From Streptosporangiaceae bacterium (lineage in GTDB: Bacteria; Actinomycetota; Actinomycetes; Streptosporangiales; Streptosporangiaceae), in contig JAICWX010000019.1 in NCBI GenBank assembly GCA_025934635.1, forward strand, positions 1 to 50,986: a stretch of 50,986 bases of DNA, in the 5' to 3' direction. The first letter of the stretch is position 1, and every line of letters starts with the position of its first letter. Shown here one piece after another: positions 37,494 through 45,695 of the stretch. The notes under the pieces are model-generated. The model was not told where the DNA came from. It saw only the letters and a list, made by a program, of their open reading frames with translations, and did no database searches. A program made the position numbers and the translations under genes.

Positions 37494-38807
37494 TCAGTCG
37501 TCCCGGCCGTTCCCGTTGCCCTTGTCCTTGACGGGGCCGTTTCCGTTCCCCGGCCCTTTCCCGTTCCCCGGCCCCTTCCCGTTCCCCGGCCCCTTCCCGT
37601 TCCCCGGCCCGTTTCCGTTTCCGTTCCCTGGGCCGTGGCCATGGTGGACCGCGGAGGCAACCGGGACCGTGGCGGCGACCGGCTGCCTGCGAGCGGCGGG
37701 ACTCGCTGTCGAAGGCCGGGCCGGGGTCGCCGCGGAGCGGCCAGCCGGCGGAGCGGCGACGCCGCCGCTGCGCGACGGCGTCGGCGGGGATGAAGAAGGC
37801 GTTCGTGCCGGGCCCGGGGAAGCGGTCACCGGGCGCAGGGGGGACGCGAACCCGATGACGCTCGCCACCACGATGACGATGACGGCGGCGACCGCAGCAC
37901 AGGCGTAACCGATCATCACGCGGCGGCGCGACCGGTCTCGGTCCGGCGGCGCGATGTCCTGGCTCCGGTACACGGCGGCCGGCCTGGTGCCGATGCCGCT
38001 AAGGAGCAGCCTCGCCCACGCCGCGACCTCAGCGGCGTCGCCGGGACGCCGGGCGGGATCCTTCGCGGTCAGCCGCATCACGAACGCGGCTAGGTCGGGG
38101 GCTACCCGCGGGGGCAGCGTAGGCAGCGAACGGTCCCGGTGGGCTAGGGCGACCTCCAGCGGCGGCCCGTCGAACGGCCGGGTGCCGGCCAGGCATTCGT
38201 AGGCCACGATCCCCAGCGCGTAAAGGTCGCTGGCCGGCCCCGCTTGCTCCCCCATCGCCCGCTCGGGCGCCAGGTAGGCCGGCGTGCCGATCAGCTCGCC
38301 GGTGGCCGTGACCGAAGCCGAGCCGACCGTATGGGCGATGCCGAAGTCCGTGATCTTGACGGTGCCCCCCGGGGTGAGCAGGAGGTTGCCTGGCTTGACG
38401 TCGCGGTGGACCATCCCGGCGGCGTGCGCGGCCTGCAGGCCGGCTGCGGCCTGCGCGACGATGCCCAGGGTCCGGGTGGCATCCAGCGGGCCGTCGGCCA
38501 GCACGGTCTCGAGAGAGGACCCGGCGACCAGTTCCATCACCAGGTACGGCGGATGGCCGCCGCCCCCCTCGCTGTAGTCGTAGACCTGTGCGATGTTCTC
38601 GTGGGACAGGGCCGCGGCGAGCCGCGCCTCGGCGCGGAACCGGGCTACCGCCTCCCCGTTCCCGGCATGCCGCACGTGCAGCAGCTTGATCGCCACGGAC
38701 CGGGACAGCACCGTATCCGCCGCCCGCCATACCTGTCCGTAACCGCCATTGCCGATCTGTTCCTCGAGCACGTAACGCCCGCCGAGGACCGCTCCCGCCT
38801 GGGCCAT
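37494..38807 (-). CDS. Serine/threonine protein kinase with Gly/Asn/Pro repeat tail
   Basis: 437 residues. Kinase domain about 12-270: glycine loop IGNGGYGQVWRA, ATP lysine K41 in SVAIKLLH, catalytic HRDVKPGN at 134-141, DFG 154-156, and LAPERAMGEQAGPASDLYALGIVAYEC. All catalytic residues are present. One membrane helix follows at about 297-318 (ACAAVAAVIVIVVASVIGF). The outside part is a Pro/Ser/Ala linker and then a tail of GNGKGP-type hexapeptides ending NGRDD; there are no PASTA domains. Substrates unknown. Divergent from the TetR gene at 38921. Confidence 0.93.
   Translation of the reverse strand: MAQAGAVLGGRYVLEEQIGNGGYGQVWRAADTVLSRSVAIKLLHVRHAGNGEAVARFRAEARLAAALSHENIAQVYDYSEGGGGHPPYLVMELVAGSSLETVLADGPLDATRTLGIVAQAAAGLQAAHAAGMVHRDVKPGNLLLTPGGTVKITDFGIAHTVGSASVTATGELIGTPAYLAPERAMGEQAGPASDLYALGIVAYECLAGTRPFDGPPLEVALAHRDRSLPTLPPRVAPDLAAFVMRLTAKDPARRPGDAAEVAAWARLLLSGIGTRPAAVYRSQDIAPPDRDRSRRRVMIGYACAAVAAVIVIVVASVIGFASPLRPVTASPGPARTPSSSPPTPSRSGGVAAPPAGRSAATPARPSTASPAARRQPVAATVPVASAVHHGHGPGNGNGNGPGNGKGPGNGKGPGNGKGPGNGNGPVKDKGNGNGRDD
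37537..37625 (-). repeat. 18-bp tandem repeats encoding GNGKGP hexapeptides
   Basis: About five copies, some imperfect, of an 18-base unit (plus-strand CCCGTTCCCCGGCCCCTT) within the 3' end of the kinase gene. The in-frame period means copy number can change without breaking the frame. Confidence 0.75.
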
Positions 38808-38884
38808 CAGCTGCGCCTACCCCGGGTCGCGCTGTTCAATCACCGTCCGGGCGTGAGCCGTCCGGCAGTCTCGCGGGCTGCAGG

Positions 38885-38930
38885 CTTGCCCGATTTGCTT
38901 GACCACGCTAAGATTTGCTTATGCAAGCAA
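38885..38930 (+). promoter_or_regulatory. Promoter and probable autoregulatory operator of the TetR gene
   Basis: TTGCCC (38885-38890), 18-base spacer, TAAGAT (38909-38914), 6 bases, ATG 38921: a leaderless promoter. A perfect dyad TTGCTT-ATGC-AAGCAA (38915-38930) sits on the start codon itself, and its left half with flank, GATTTGCTT, is repeated 20 bases upstream (38892-38900). Binding of the TetR dimer here would block transcription start. Confidence 0.6.
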
Positions 38931-39523
38931 GAACCTTCACCGAGTCGGCCCGGCGGGCCCAGATCGTCACGGCGGCGATCGAGGTGATCGCCGAGATCGG
39001 CTACGCCAAGGCGTCGTTCAGCCAGATCGCGAAGCACGCGGGCCTGTCGAGCACCGGCATGATCAGCTACCACTTCGCGGGCAAGGACGACCTGCTCGCC
39101 GCGTGTGTGGCCGAGATCGAGCAGGTCACCGACGCGTTCATGCAGTCCCGGATCGCCGCCGCCGACGGCTACGTCGCGGTGCTGCGCGCCTACGTCGAGG
39201 CGAACGTCGCCCTGGTCGGCGTGCACTCCGCCGCCGTCCGGGCGCTGATCGACATCGTGCGGAACGTCCCCGCGCAGCGCGCCGGCGTCAACCAGCGCCT
39301 GGCCGTGTTCGAGGAGCACTTCCGCAGTGGCCAGGCGGCGGGCGCCTTCCGTCCCTTCGACATCCGGACCGTGACGACCGCCCTGACCAGCGGCCTGGAC
39401 GCGGTCGTCGTCACGGCCGCTGCCAACGTGCCCGAACCTGCCGAGCTCGCCCGCATCGGCCGCGAGCTCGCCGACCTGTGCGTGCACGCGACCGCCGTCC
39501 ATCCAGGAAAGGAAACGTCATGA
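38921..39523 (+). CDS. TetR-family transcriptional regulator
   Basis: 200 residues. DNA-binding domain about 8-55: SARRAQIVTAAIEVIAEIGYAKASFSQIAKHAGLSSTGMISYHFAGKDDLLAA, where SSTGMISYHF is the recognition helix. The ligand part is helical. ATG 38921 is favoured over TTG 38915 by the promoter spacing. The stop overlaps the membrane-protein start (ATGA), so regulator and membrane protein share a transcript, and the dyad over the start codon suggests autoregulation. Confidence 0.92.
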   Translation: MQARTFTESARRAQIVTAAIEVIAEIGYAKASFSQIAKHAGLSSTGMISYHFAGKDDLLAACVAEIEQVTDAFMQSRIAAADGYVAVLRAYVEANVALVGVHSAAVRALIDIVRNVPAQRAGVNQRLAVFEEHFRSGQAAGAFRPFDIRTVTTALTSGLDAVVVTAAANVPEPAELARIGRELADLCVHATAVHPGKETS

Positions 39524-40209
39524 TGACCTACGAGCAGCCCGCACCTGACATGACGTACGAGAAGCCCGCAGCCGACACGGGACTGCGCCGGGTGATCCGC
39601 GCCAACGTGCTGACCGTCGTGTTCGAGGTGATCGTGCCGATGGTGCTGTTCTACGGCCTGCGCGCCGCGGGCGTGAGCCAGTGGTGGGCACTGATGGCCG
39701 GCGTCCTGGTGGCCGTGCCCTACGTGGGGTGGACCGTGGCGCGCAACCGCCGGGTCGACCTCCTCGCCGTGTTCACGCTGAGCGTCCTGGCGCTGTCCGT
39801 CGTGCTCGGCCTGCTGTCGGACGACCCGCGCACCCTCGCGATCCGGGAGGGATGGACCGCCGCGCTGGGCGGCCTGTTCGGCCTGTGGATGCTGGTCACG
39901 GTGCTGACCGGCAAGCCTGCCCAGCTGACCCTGGGCCGCACCATTGCCGAGGTCAAGCGCGGCGCCGAGGGCGCGGCCGCGTGGGCGGCCCGCTGGGACA
40001 CCGACGCCCGGTTCCGGCGGGGCCTGCGCATCGACACGGCCGTCTGGGGCGCCGTGCTGCTGGCCAACGCGGTGGTGCACGTCGTGCTTGTCTACACGCT
40101 GCCGATCGACCTCATCTCCGGAGTCACCTCCGTGGAGTGGTTCGCCTCGCTGGCCCTCCTGATCACCTGGCACGTCTGGTACATCCGCAAGGAAAACCTC
40201 GACGCCTGA
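39520..40209 (+). CDS. VC0807-like integral membrane protein
   Basis: 229 residues with about six membrane segments: VIVPMVLFYGLRAAGVSQWWALMAGVLVAVPYVGWTVARNRRVD, LLAVFTLSVLALSVVLGLL, LGGLFGLWMLVTVL, then VWGAVLLANAVVHVVLVYTLPI and WFASLALLITWHVWYIRKE. It fits the uncharacterised VC0807-type family (intracellular-septation-like proteins). GGAAAGGAAA precedes ATG 39520 (next codon ATG 39523 is also possible). Possibly an efflux or membrane-stress protein controlled by the overlapping TetR; function unknown. Confidence 0.8.
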   Translation: MMTYEQPAPDMTYEKPAADTGLRRVIRANVLTVVFEVIVPMVLFYGLRAAGVSQWWALMAGVLVAVPYVGWTVARNRRVDLLAVFTLSVLALSVVLGLLSDDPRTLAIREGWTAALGGLFGLWMLVTVLTGKPAQLTLGRTIAEVKRGAEGAAAWAARWDTDARFRRGLRIDTAVWGAVLLANAVVHVVLVYTLPIDLISGVTSVEWFASLALLITWHVWYIRKENLDA

Positions 40210-40219
40210 CGTTGATTGG

Positions 40220-40225
40220 TACGTT
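40220..40225 (+). promoter_or_regulatory. -10 element TACGTT, leaderless-type
   Basis: TACGTT, then GACAAG, then GTG 40232, with no ribosome binding site at a usable distance. Confidence 0.4.
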
Positions 40226-40231
40226 GACAAG

Positions 40232-40558
40232 GTGACGGTAGTGAAGATCAACGCGATTACGGTGCCCGCCGGCAGCGGGGACGAGCTGGCCCGCCGGTTC
40301 GCCGCCCGGGCCGGGGCGGTCGACGACCAGGACGGCTTCGAGGGCTTCGAGCTGTTCAAGCCGACCGACGAGCGGACCACCTGGCTGGTCGTGACCCGGT
40401 GGCGGGACGAGGAAGCATTCAAGGCCTGGGTGAGCTCCCCCGCGTTCGCGCACGGGCACCGGTCGGCCGCTGAGCGGGCGGGCGGCGAGGCGCCGCCCTC
40501 GGTGGGAAGCCACAGCGAGCTCTGGTCGTACGAGATCGCCGGCGGATCGGCTCGCTGA
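40232..40558 (+). CDS. Antibiotic biosynthesis monooxygenase / heme-degrading-like ABM protein
   Basis: 108 residues, dimeric ferredoxin-like fold. Seen: VVKINAITVPAGSGDELARRFAARAGAVDDQDGFEGFELFKPTDERTTWLVVTRWRDEEAFKAWVSSPAF-type sequence, with the GFEGFELFKP strand and HGHRSAAERA region that in actinobacterial relatives of MhuD/IsdG bind heme (the HGHR His is a candidate axial ligand). Heme degradation is plausible, but no iron genes are nearby. Confidence 0.85.
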   Translation: MTVVKINAITVPAGSGDELARRFAARAGAVDDQDGFEGFELFKPTDERTTWLVVTRWRDEEAFKAWVSSPAFAHGHRSAAERAGGEAPPSVGSHSELWSYEIAGGSAR

Positions 40559-40565
40559 GCACCGG

Positions 40566-41351
40566 ATGACCGATCCCGGGCCGGCCGCGTACCGCTGGAC
40601 GGACCCGTCCTACCTCCGGGACGTCCAGTACAAGACGGACGTCAACCTGGCCGCAAGGCAGTCCATCTATGCCTACCAGCAGCCGCCGATTGACCTGGCC
40701 CGCGAGACGCTCAGCCTGGCCGCCCCGGGCGGTGCGGAGGTCGTCGCCGACGTCGGCTGCGGCAACGGCCGCTACCTGGCCGAACTGGCCCGCCGCGGGC
40801 ACGCGGGCCCGGTGCTCGGCGTGGACATGTCGCCGGGCATGCTGGCCGCGGCCAGGAGCGGCGCGCCGCGGGCAAGGCTGATGGTCGCGGATGCGACAGC
40901 GCTGCCGGTCCGGGACGCGGCGGCCGGCCTCACCCTGGCCATGCACATGCTTTATCACGTCCCGGAGCCGGATCGTGCGGTCCGCGAGCTGCGCCGGATC
41001 ACCCGCCCGGGCGGCCGGGCGATCGTCGGCCTGAACGGCGCGGATCACCTGCGGGAGCTGCGCGGCCTCATCGCGGAGGCGCTGGCCAGCCTCGGCCGCC
41101 CGTCGGCACTGCCGCGCGAGCAGATCGGCCTGGATCAGGGCGAGGAACTGCTGCGCTCCGCGTTCACGTCAGTGACCAGGCATGATTTCGCAGCTGAGCT
41201 CCGGGTGCCGAGTCCCGAACCGGTCGCCGCGTACGTGCGGAGCCGCCTGCCGGACTCAGAACCGCTCGTCGCGGCCGTGCTCGGCGCCCTGCCGGCCGAT
41301 CTCTCGCGGTTCCCGATCACCACCCACAGCGGCTGCCTGGTCTGCAGCTGA
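40566..41351 (+). CDS. Class I SAM-dependent methyltransferase
   Basis: 261 residues. SAM motif I VVADVGCGNGRYLAEL at about 59-74, acidic strand GVDMSPGMLAAAR, motif II VADATALPVRDAAAGLTLAMHMLYHV and post-motif LRRITRPGGRAIVGLNG. The UbiE/Coq5-like lineage is clear, the substrate is not. ATG 40566 begins 7 bases after the previous stop, so it probably shares a transcript with the ABM gene. Confidence 0.92.
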   Translation: MTDPGPAAYRWTDPSYLRDVQYKTDVNLAARQSIYAYQQPPIDLARETLSLAAPGGAEVVADVGCGNGRYLAELARRGHAGPVLGVDMSPGMLAAARSGAPRARLMVADATALPVRDAAAGLTLAMHMLYHVPEPDRAVRELRRITRPGGRAIVGLNGADHLRELRGLIAEALASLGRPSALPREQIGLDQGEELLRSAFTSVTRHDFAAELRVPSPEPVAAYVRSRLPDSEPLVAAVLGALPADLSRFPITTHSGCLVCS

Positions 41352-41362
41352 GGCCGCGCTCG

Positions 41363-42382
41363 TCAGCCGGTACCGGCCCCCAGCCGCCGCAGCAGGGCAT
41401 TCTTGATCCCGGGCCGCGATCCGAATACCAGCAGGAACATGGCCTCGCGGGCGAGGCGCTGTGCGTGCTGGTCCGCGGTGACCGACCGGCTTCCGACCTG
41501 CACCGCCAGCGCCGCCGCGGCCCGCACGGCCAGCTCGGAGGCCGCCGCCCGGGCCTGCGCCATCGAGTCAGGATCCGCCGCGAGAGCGTCGTCCAGCCGG
41601 GCCCGGCAGGCGGCCAGCTCGCCGTCCAGCGGCCCCGGTCCGAGCAGCCTCGTGCACCGGCGGACCAGGCCGAGGGCGAGCGAGCCGTTGATCCGCAGGC
41701 GGTCAGGGCGCATGCTCTCGGCCGGGTCGAAGGGGACCTGCCCGGCCCAGCGCTCCCCCGGTACCAGGACGCCGTCGAAGCCCAGCCGGACGGTGACGCT
41801 CGCGTTGACGGCCGCCAGCCGCTGCCGGGTCACGGTGAGCCCGGGCTGGGCGGCCGCGTCCATGATCAGCGAGACGACACTGTCGTCGGGGCCCCGCGCC
41901 GCGACCAGCAACAGGTCGGTCAGCCCCCACCCGGAAACCCAGGGCGCCTCGCCGTCGAGCCGCCACCCGCCGCCGTCCGGCCGCGCTCGCAGCAGCGGTG
42001 GCCCGGGGATCGTGCCGTGCAGCGCGATCGCGCCGCGCACCTCACCGCGGCAGGCCGGGCCCAGCCACCGGTCGCGTAGCCCAGCGGGCGTACCTCCGGC
42101 GGCCAGGGTCGTGACCAGGCCGCGGTGCTGCAGCCAGACGAACGTGCTGGCCAGGCAGCCGCTGGCCAGTTCCTCGACTACCGCGCAGGAGTCTTTCAGG
42201 TCCAAGCCGAGGCCGCCGGCCGCGGCCGGCGCCGGCGCCCCGTACAGGCCCGCCGCGGCCAGCGCGTCCAGCTGGGCGGCCGGGATCGCGTCCAGCCCGT
42301 CGACCCGCATCGCGCCGGGAAACAGCAGGTCATCGGCGAGCCCGCGGGCCGCCGCGACGACGTCCCGGGCGGTCGTGGTCAT
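41363..42382 (-). CDS. Acyl-CoA dehydrogenase-like flavoprotein
   Basis: 339 residues, somewhat shorter than the usual 380. Seen: AAGLYGAPAPAAAGGLGLDLKDSCAVVEELASGCLASTFVWLQHRGLV in the N-terminal helical domain, then WRLDGEAPWVSGWGLTDLLLVAARG for the middle beta-barrel, and a C-terminal helical part with RSVTADQHAQRLAREAMFLLVFGSRP. The usual catalytic Glu context is not clear, so it may be a diverged flavin monooxygenase of the same fold. ATG 42382 overlaps the epimerase stop (ATGA). Confidence 0.85.
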   Translation of the reverse strand: MTTTARDVVAAARGLADDLLFPGAMRVDGLDAIPAAQLDALAAAGLYGAPAPAAAGGLGLDLKDSCAVVEELASGCLASTFVWLQHRGLVTTLAAGGTPAGLRDRWLGPACRGEVRGAIALHGTIPGPPLLRARPDGGGWRLDGEAPWVSGWGLTDLLLVAARGPDDSVVSLIMDAAAQPGLTVTRQRLAAVNASVTVRLGFDGVLVPGERWAGQVPFDPAESMRPDRLRINGSLALGLVRRCTRLLGPGPLDGELAACRARLDDALAADPDSMAQARAAASELAVRAAAALAVQVGSRSVTADQHAQRLAREAMFLLVFGSRPGIKNALLRRLGAGTG

Positions 42383-43368
42383 ACGGTCCAGGCCGCGGCG
42401 AGCTTGTCCATCGTCGCGTCCAGGCTGGCGTCGGTGACCTGCCGCGCCTGGTCGGCCAGGTACCACCCGGCGATCTCGCGGGCGCCCCGCTCGAACGGGA
42501 TCACCGCCTGCCAGCCGGGCACCAGGCCGCGCAGCTTGGCGTTGTCGAACACCATCGAGTGCGCCTTGTCGCCCAGCAGCCCCGCGCCCCATTCCGGGTC
42601 GGCCGCCGCGATCGCGTCCGACGGCACGTGCACCAGGCGCGCGGTCACCCCCAGGGCCGCCGCGAACGCCTCCGCGATCTGGTTCCAGGTGAGCACGTCG
42701 TCGGAGGTGATGTGGACGGCCTCGCCGATCGTCCGCGGGTGGCCCAGCAGCGGGACGAACGCGCGGGCGAAATCGTCGTGGTGGGTCAGCGTCCACAGTG
42801 ACGTCCCGTCGCCGTGCACGATGACGGGCTTGCCCGCGAGCATCCGGCCCAGCACCGTCCACCCGCCGTCGAACGGCACCGACGTCTGGTCGTAGGTGTG
42901 CGAGGGCCTGATGATCGTGGCCGGGAACCCCTCGTCCCGGTAGGCCGTCACCAGCAGGTCCTCGCAGGCGATCTTGTCACGGGAGTACTGCCAGTACGGG
43001 TTGCGCAGCGGCGTGGACTCGGTGACCGGCACCCGCGCGGGCGGCGTCTGGTAGGCCGAGGCGGAGCTGATGAACACGTACTGCCCGGTCCGCCCGCGGA
43101 ACAGGTCGATGTCGGTGCGGACGTGACCGGGGGTGAACGCCACCCAGTCGACCACCGCATCGAACTCAAGGCCAGAGATTTCCGCCCGAACGGAGTCCGG
43201 TTCCCGTATGTCGGCCCGCAGCATGGTCACCCCGGGCGGGAGCGGCCGGACGGCGCTGCGCCCCCGGTTCAGCACGAACAGGTCGATGCCGGCCTCGACC
43301 GCGACCCGCGAGCACGCCGAGCTGATGATCCCGCTGCCGCCGATGAACAGCACCCTGAGCTTTGCCAT
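42379..43368 (-). CDS. NAD-dependent epimerase/dehydratase (extended SDR)
   Basis: 329 residues. N-terminal NAD(P) site LFIGGSGIISSACSRVAVEAG (diverged GGxGxxG), FDAVVDWVAFTPGHVRTDIDLF, FISSASAYQTPP, active-site YSRDK (Tyr-xxx-Lys), IIRPSHTYDQTSVP, WTLTHHDDFARAFVPLLGHPRTIGEAVHITSDDVLTWNQIAE. Probably acts on a sugar or sugar-like group; no sugar genes are adjacent. ATG 43368 follows TAGCGT by 7 bases, a leaderless arrangement. Coupled to the acyl-CoA dehydrogenase-like gene. Confidence 0.92.
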   Translation of the reverse strand: MAKLRVLFIGGSGIISSACSRVAVEAGIDLFVLNRGRSAVRPLPPGVTMLRADIREPDSVRAEISGLEFDAVVDWVAFTPGHVRTDIDLFRGRTGQYVFISSASAYQTPPARVPVTESTPLRNPYWQYSRDKIACEDLLVTAYRDEGFPATIIRPSHTYDQTSVPFDGGWTVLGRMLAGKPVIVHGDGTSLWTLTHHDDFARAFVPLLGHPRTIGEAVHITSDDVLTWNQIAEAFAAALGVTARLVHVPSDAIAAADPEWGAGLLGDKAHSMVFDNAKLRGLVPGWQAVIPFERGAREIAGWYLADQARQVTDASLDATMDKLAAAWTV

Positions 43369-43375
43369 GCTGCTA

Positions 43376-43381
43376 ACGCTA
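43376..43381 (-). promoter_or_regulatory. -10 element TAGCGT of the epimerase-dehydrogenase pair, leaderless-type
   Basis: On the minus strand TAGCGT, 7 bases (TAGCAGC), ATG 43368. The 230-base divergent gap that follows is AT-richer than its surroundings around 43467-43510 and holds nothing else recognisable. Confidence 0.45.
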
Positions 43382-43586
43382 AACCGGGATCACCCGGCCG
43401 GCCGGGCCGGGGGCCGCCGGTCGCCGGCGGTTCGGCCGCGCACAGCTCTCGCGTATTGCCCGGATTCGTCGGTAATTAACCCATTTATAGACCTGGAAAA
43501 GGCACGGATTATAGCTCCGGAAGATGACAACGATGACGGAAACGGCCACATGAGCCAGAGCTTGGAATAACCCGCTCCAGTCACGA

Positions 43587-43592
43587 TATTCT
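43587..43592 (+). promoter_or_regulatory. -10 element TATTCT of the solenoid-protein gene, leaderless-type
   Basis: TATTCT, then CTGCCT, then ATG 43599. A TTGGAA at 43562-43567 with a 19-base spacer is a possible -35. Confidence 0.5.
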
Positions 43593-43598
43593 CTGCCT

Positions 43599-45683
43599 AT
43601 GCCGTCCACCGTCGCCTGCGAAGCACCAGGCCAGCACGGCACGCCAACTGAGCTGAAATGCTCAGAACCGGCCTCCCTGGCCGAGGTTCACACCCTTAGC
43701 GCGGCCCATGCCATTGAGGCTGCCCAGGTGACGGAGATGCTTTCCGGGGGAAAAGGAGTGCGCGTTCACGGCGCCTGGATCCGCGGCCAGCTCGACCTGG
43801 ACGGAATCGACTGCGCCACCGGCCTGCGGCTGACCGGATGCCGGCTCGACCAGCCGCTCACGCTGCGGGACGCCACCGTGCCCTGGCTGGTGCTCGAGGA
43901 GTGCGTGCTGCCCGCGGTCTGGGCGGACCGGGCCCGGACAGGAACCCTGACCATCAAGAACTCGCTGGTCAGCGGGAAGTACGCCGACGGCGTGCTCCGG
44001 TTCGCCGGCGTCCGCGTGACCGCCGACCTGCGGCTCACCGGGACCCGGGTGGACAGCCCGGCCGGGCCCGCGGTGCTGGCCACGGGCCTGATCGTGGACG
44101 GCAGCGCGTTCATGGAGACACTCGACGCGCGGGGCGCCAGCCCGGGCGGGGCGGTGTGCTTCACCGGCGCGACGATCGGGGATGACCTGGTGCTGCAGGG
44201 CGCCCGGCTGATCGCGGGAGCCGGCCCGGCGTTCAACGGCGAGATCCTTATCGTCAAGGGCGCCGCCTGGCTGGACCAGGGGTTCACCGCGACCGGCACC
44301 GGTCCGTCCGGCGCGGTGTGCCTGACCGGTGCCCGTATTACCCGGCAGCTGTCGCTGCGCGGCGCGAGGCTGGCCAACGGCAGCGGCCCGGCCCTGGCCG
44401 CGGACCTGCTGACGGTCCGGGCCGGCCTGATGGCCGACCAGGGTTTCACCGCGATCGGCGCGGGCGAGGTCGCGGCCGTGCGGCTGAACGGAGCCAGCAT
44501 CCGGGGCTACCTGCTGCTCGACGGCGCCACCCTCACCAACCGGTCCGGGCCGGCCCTGGCCGCGAGCCGGCTCAGCGTCCAGGGGGACCTGACGATGACC
44601 GGGCACGGCGAGGCGGGGGCGCGGTTCAGCGCGACCGGGGCGACCGGGCCGTGCACCGTCCAGCTGCGCGACGCCGAGATCACCGGCGCGCTCTCGCTCG
44701 CGCGGGCCACCGTCATCAACTACCCGGTCCGCGGCCGGGACGGCGGGTTCGGCCTTGGTGACGCCGCCAGCCTGAGCGACGGGGCGGTCTGCCTGTCGGG
44801 CGCCACCATCGGCGGCGACCTGGTGCTGGCCGGCGCCACGTTAACGTCGGCGGACGGCCCGGCGCTGCTGGCCGACCACGTGACCATCGGGGGTGACGCG
44901 TTCCGCTGTGATCACAGCGGAGCCGACTTCCGCGCCACCGGCACGGGTGACCTCGGTGCGGTCTGCCTGGCCGGCGCGCGCATAGCCGGCCTGCTCTGTC
45001 TCCGCGGCGCGGCCCTGACCAGCAAGAACGGGCCGGCGCTGGTGGCCGATGCCGCCATCGTGGAGGACGACGCGCTGCTCGACCTGGGCTTCACCGCGAC
45101 CGGGGCGGGCCGCGAGGGAACGGTCGTCCTGGTCGCGGCCACCGTCGGCGGGCAGCTGTCGCTGAGCGGTGCCGTCATGACCAACAGCAGCGGTCCCGCC
45201 CTGGTCGCCGACGCGGCCTCGGTGCGGGGCGCCGTGCGCCTGGACGAGGGGTTCACCGCCACCGGCAGCGGCGGCCAGCGGGCCGTCGTCAGCCTGGCCG
45301 GGACGCAGGTGGGAGGCCAGCTCAGCTGTACCGGCCAGGCGGCCGGCGGGCGGCCCGACGCGCCGGCCCTCGACCTCGGCCGTGCCCGGGTCGGCGGCCT
45401 GCGGCTGAGTACCGGTTTCGGGGTACCGCTGAACTTCGACGACCTGACCTGCGCCGAGACCCCCGTGCTGCTCACCGGGAATCCGCCGACCCGGGTGCCC
45501 GAGGCCAGCCAGGCCGCCGAATGGCGGCCCGTGCTCGCCCGGAGCGCCGACGCGTCGGCCCGCGGCATGCTCACCCGGCTCGGCCGGACGTTTCGCCTGG
45601 CGCGGGCGCCCCACCAGCCGGCGACCGACACGGTGCCGTTCCCCCGGCTGGCCCCTCCCCCGGCCGGGACGGCCGCGCCGTAG
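43599..45683 (+). CDS. Large repeat (solenoid) protein of unknown function
   Basis: 694 residues, not recognised as an enzyme. From about residue 130 to 605 it is built from a roughly 54-residue unit: AVCLTGARI, then LSLRGARLTN, GPALAAD, and DxGFTATGxG. The AVC-type anchors fall near residues 185, 239, 293, 353, 396, 454, 508 and 562; GPA anchors near 156, 209, 263, 317, 420, 478 and 532. Within each unit short A/L-x-L/G strands alternate as in pentapeptide-repeat or right-handed beta-helix proteins. N-terminal 130 residues are a diverged version; the C-terminal 60 are Pro/Arg-rich and disordered-looking. No signal peptide or membrane helix, so cytoplasmic. Followed 12 bases later by nadK. 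Confidence 0.8.
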   Translation: MPSTVACEAPGQHGTPTELKCSEPASLAEVHTLSAAHAIEAAQVTEMLSGGKGVRVHGAWIRGQLDLDGIDCATGLRLTGCRLDQPLTLRDATVPWLVLEECVLPAVWADRARTGTLTIKNSLVSGKYADGVLRFAGVRVTADLRLTGTRVDSPAGPAVLATGLIVDGSAFMETLDARGASPGGAVCFTGATIGDDLVLQGARLIAGAGPAFNGEILIVKGAAWLDQGFTATGTGPSGAVCLTGARITRQLSLRGARLANGSGPALAADLLTVRAGLMADQGFTAIGAGEVAAVRLNGASIRGYLLLDGATLTNRSGPALAASRLSVQGDLTMTGHGEAGARFSATGATGPCTVQLRDAEITGALSLARATVINYPVRGRDGGFGLGDAASLSDGAVCLSGATIGGDLVLAGATLTSADGPALLADHVTIGGDAFRCDHSGADFRATGTGDLGAVCLAGARIAGLLCLRGAALTSKNGPALVADAAIVEDDALLDLGFTATGAGREGTVVLVAATVGGQLSLSGAVMTNSSGPALVADAASVRGAVRLDEGFTATGSGGQRAVVSLAGTQVGGQLSCTGQAAGGRPDAPALDLGRARVGGLRLSTGFGVPLNFDDLTCAETPVLLTGNPPTRVPEASQAAEWRPVLARSADASARGMLTRLGRTFRLARAPHQPATDTVPFPRLAPPPAGTAAP

Positions 45684-45689
45684 TAGCTT
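45684..45689 (+). promoter_or_regulatory. -10 element TAGCTT of nadK, leaderless-type
   Basis: TAGCTT lies directly after the solenoid gene's TAG (45681-45683) and is followed by 6 bases (GCTGAA) and ATG 45696. It would give nadK its own leaderless transcript in addition to readthrough. Confidence 0.45.
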
Positions 45690-45695
45690 GCTGAA

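Noticed and set aside
43379..43642. Short minus-strand frames in the gap before the solenoid gene
   Set aside because: No ribosome binding site, overlap with a good promoter and start on the plus strand, and no recognisable sequence.
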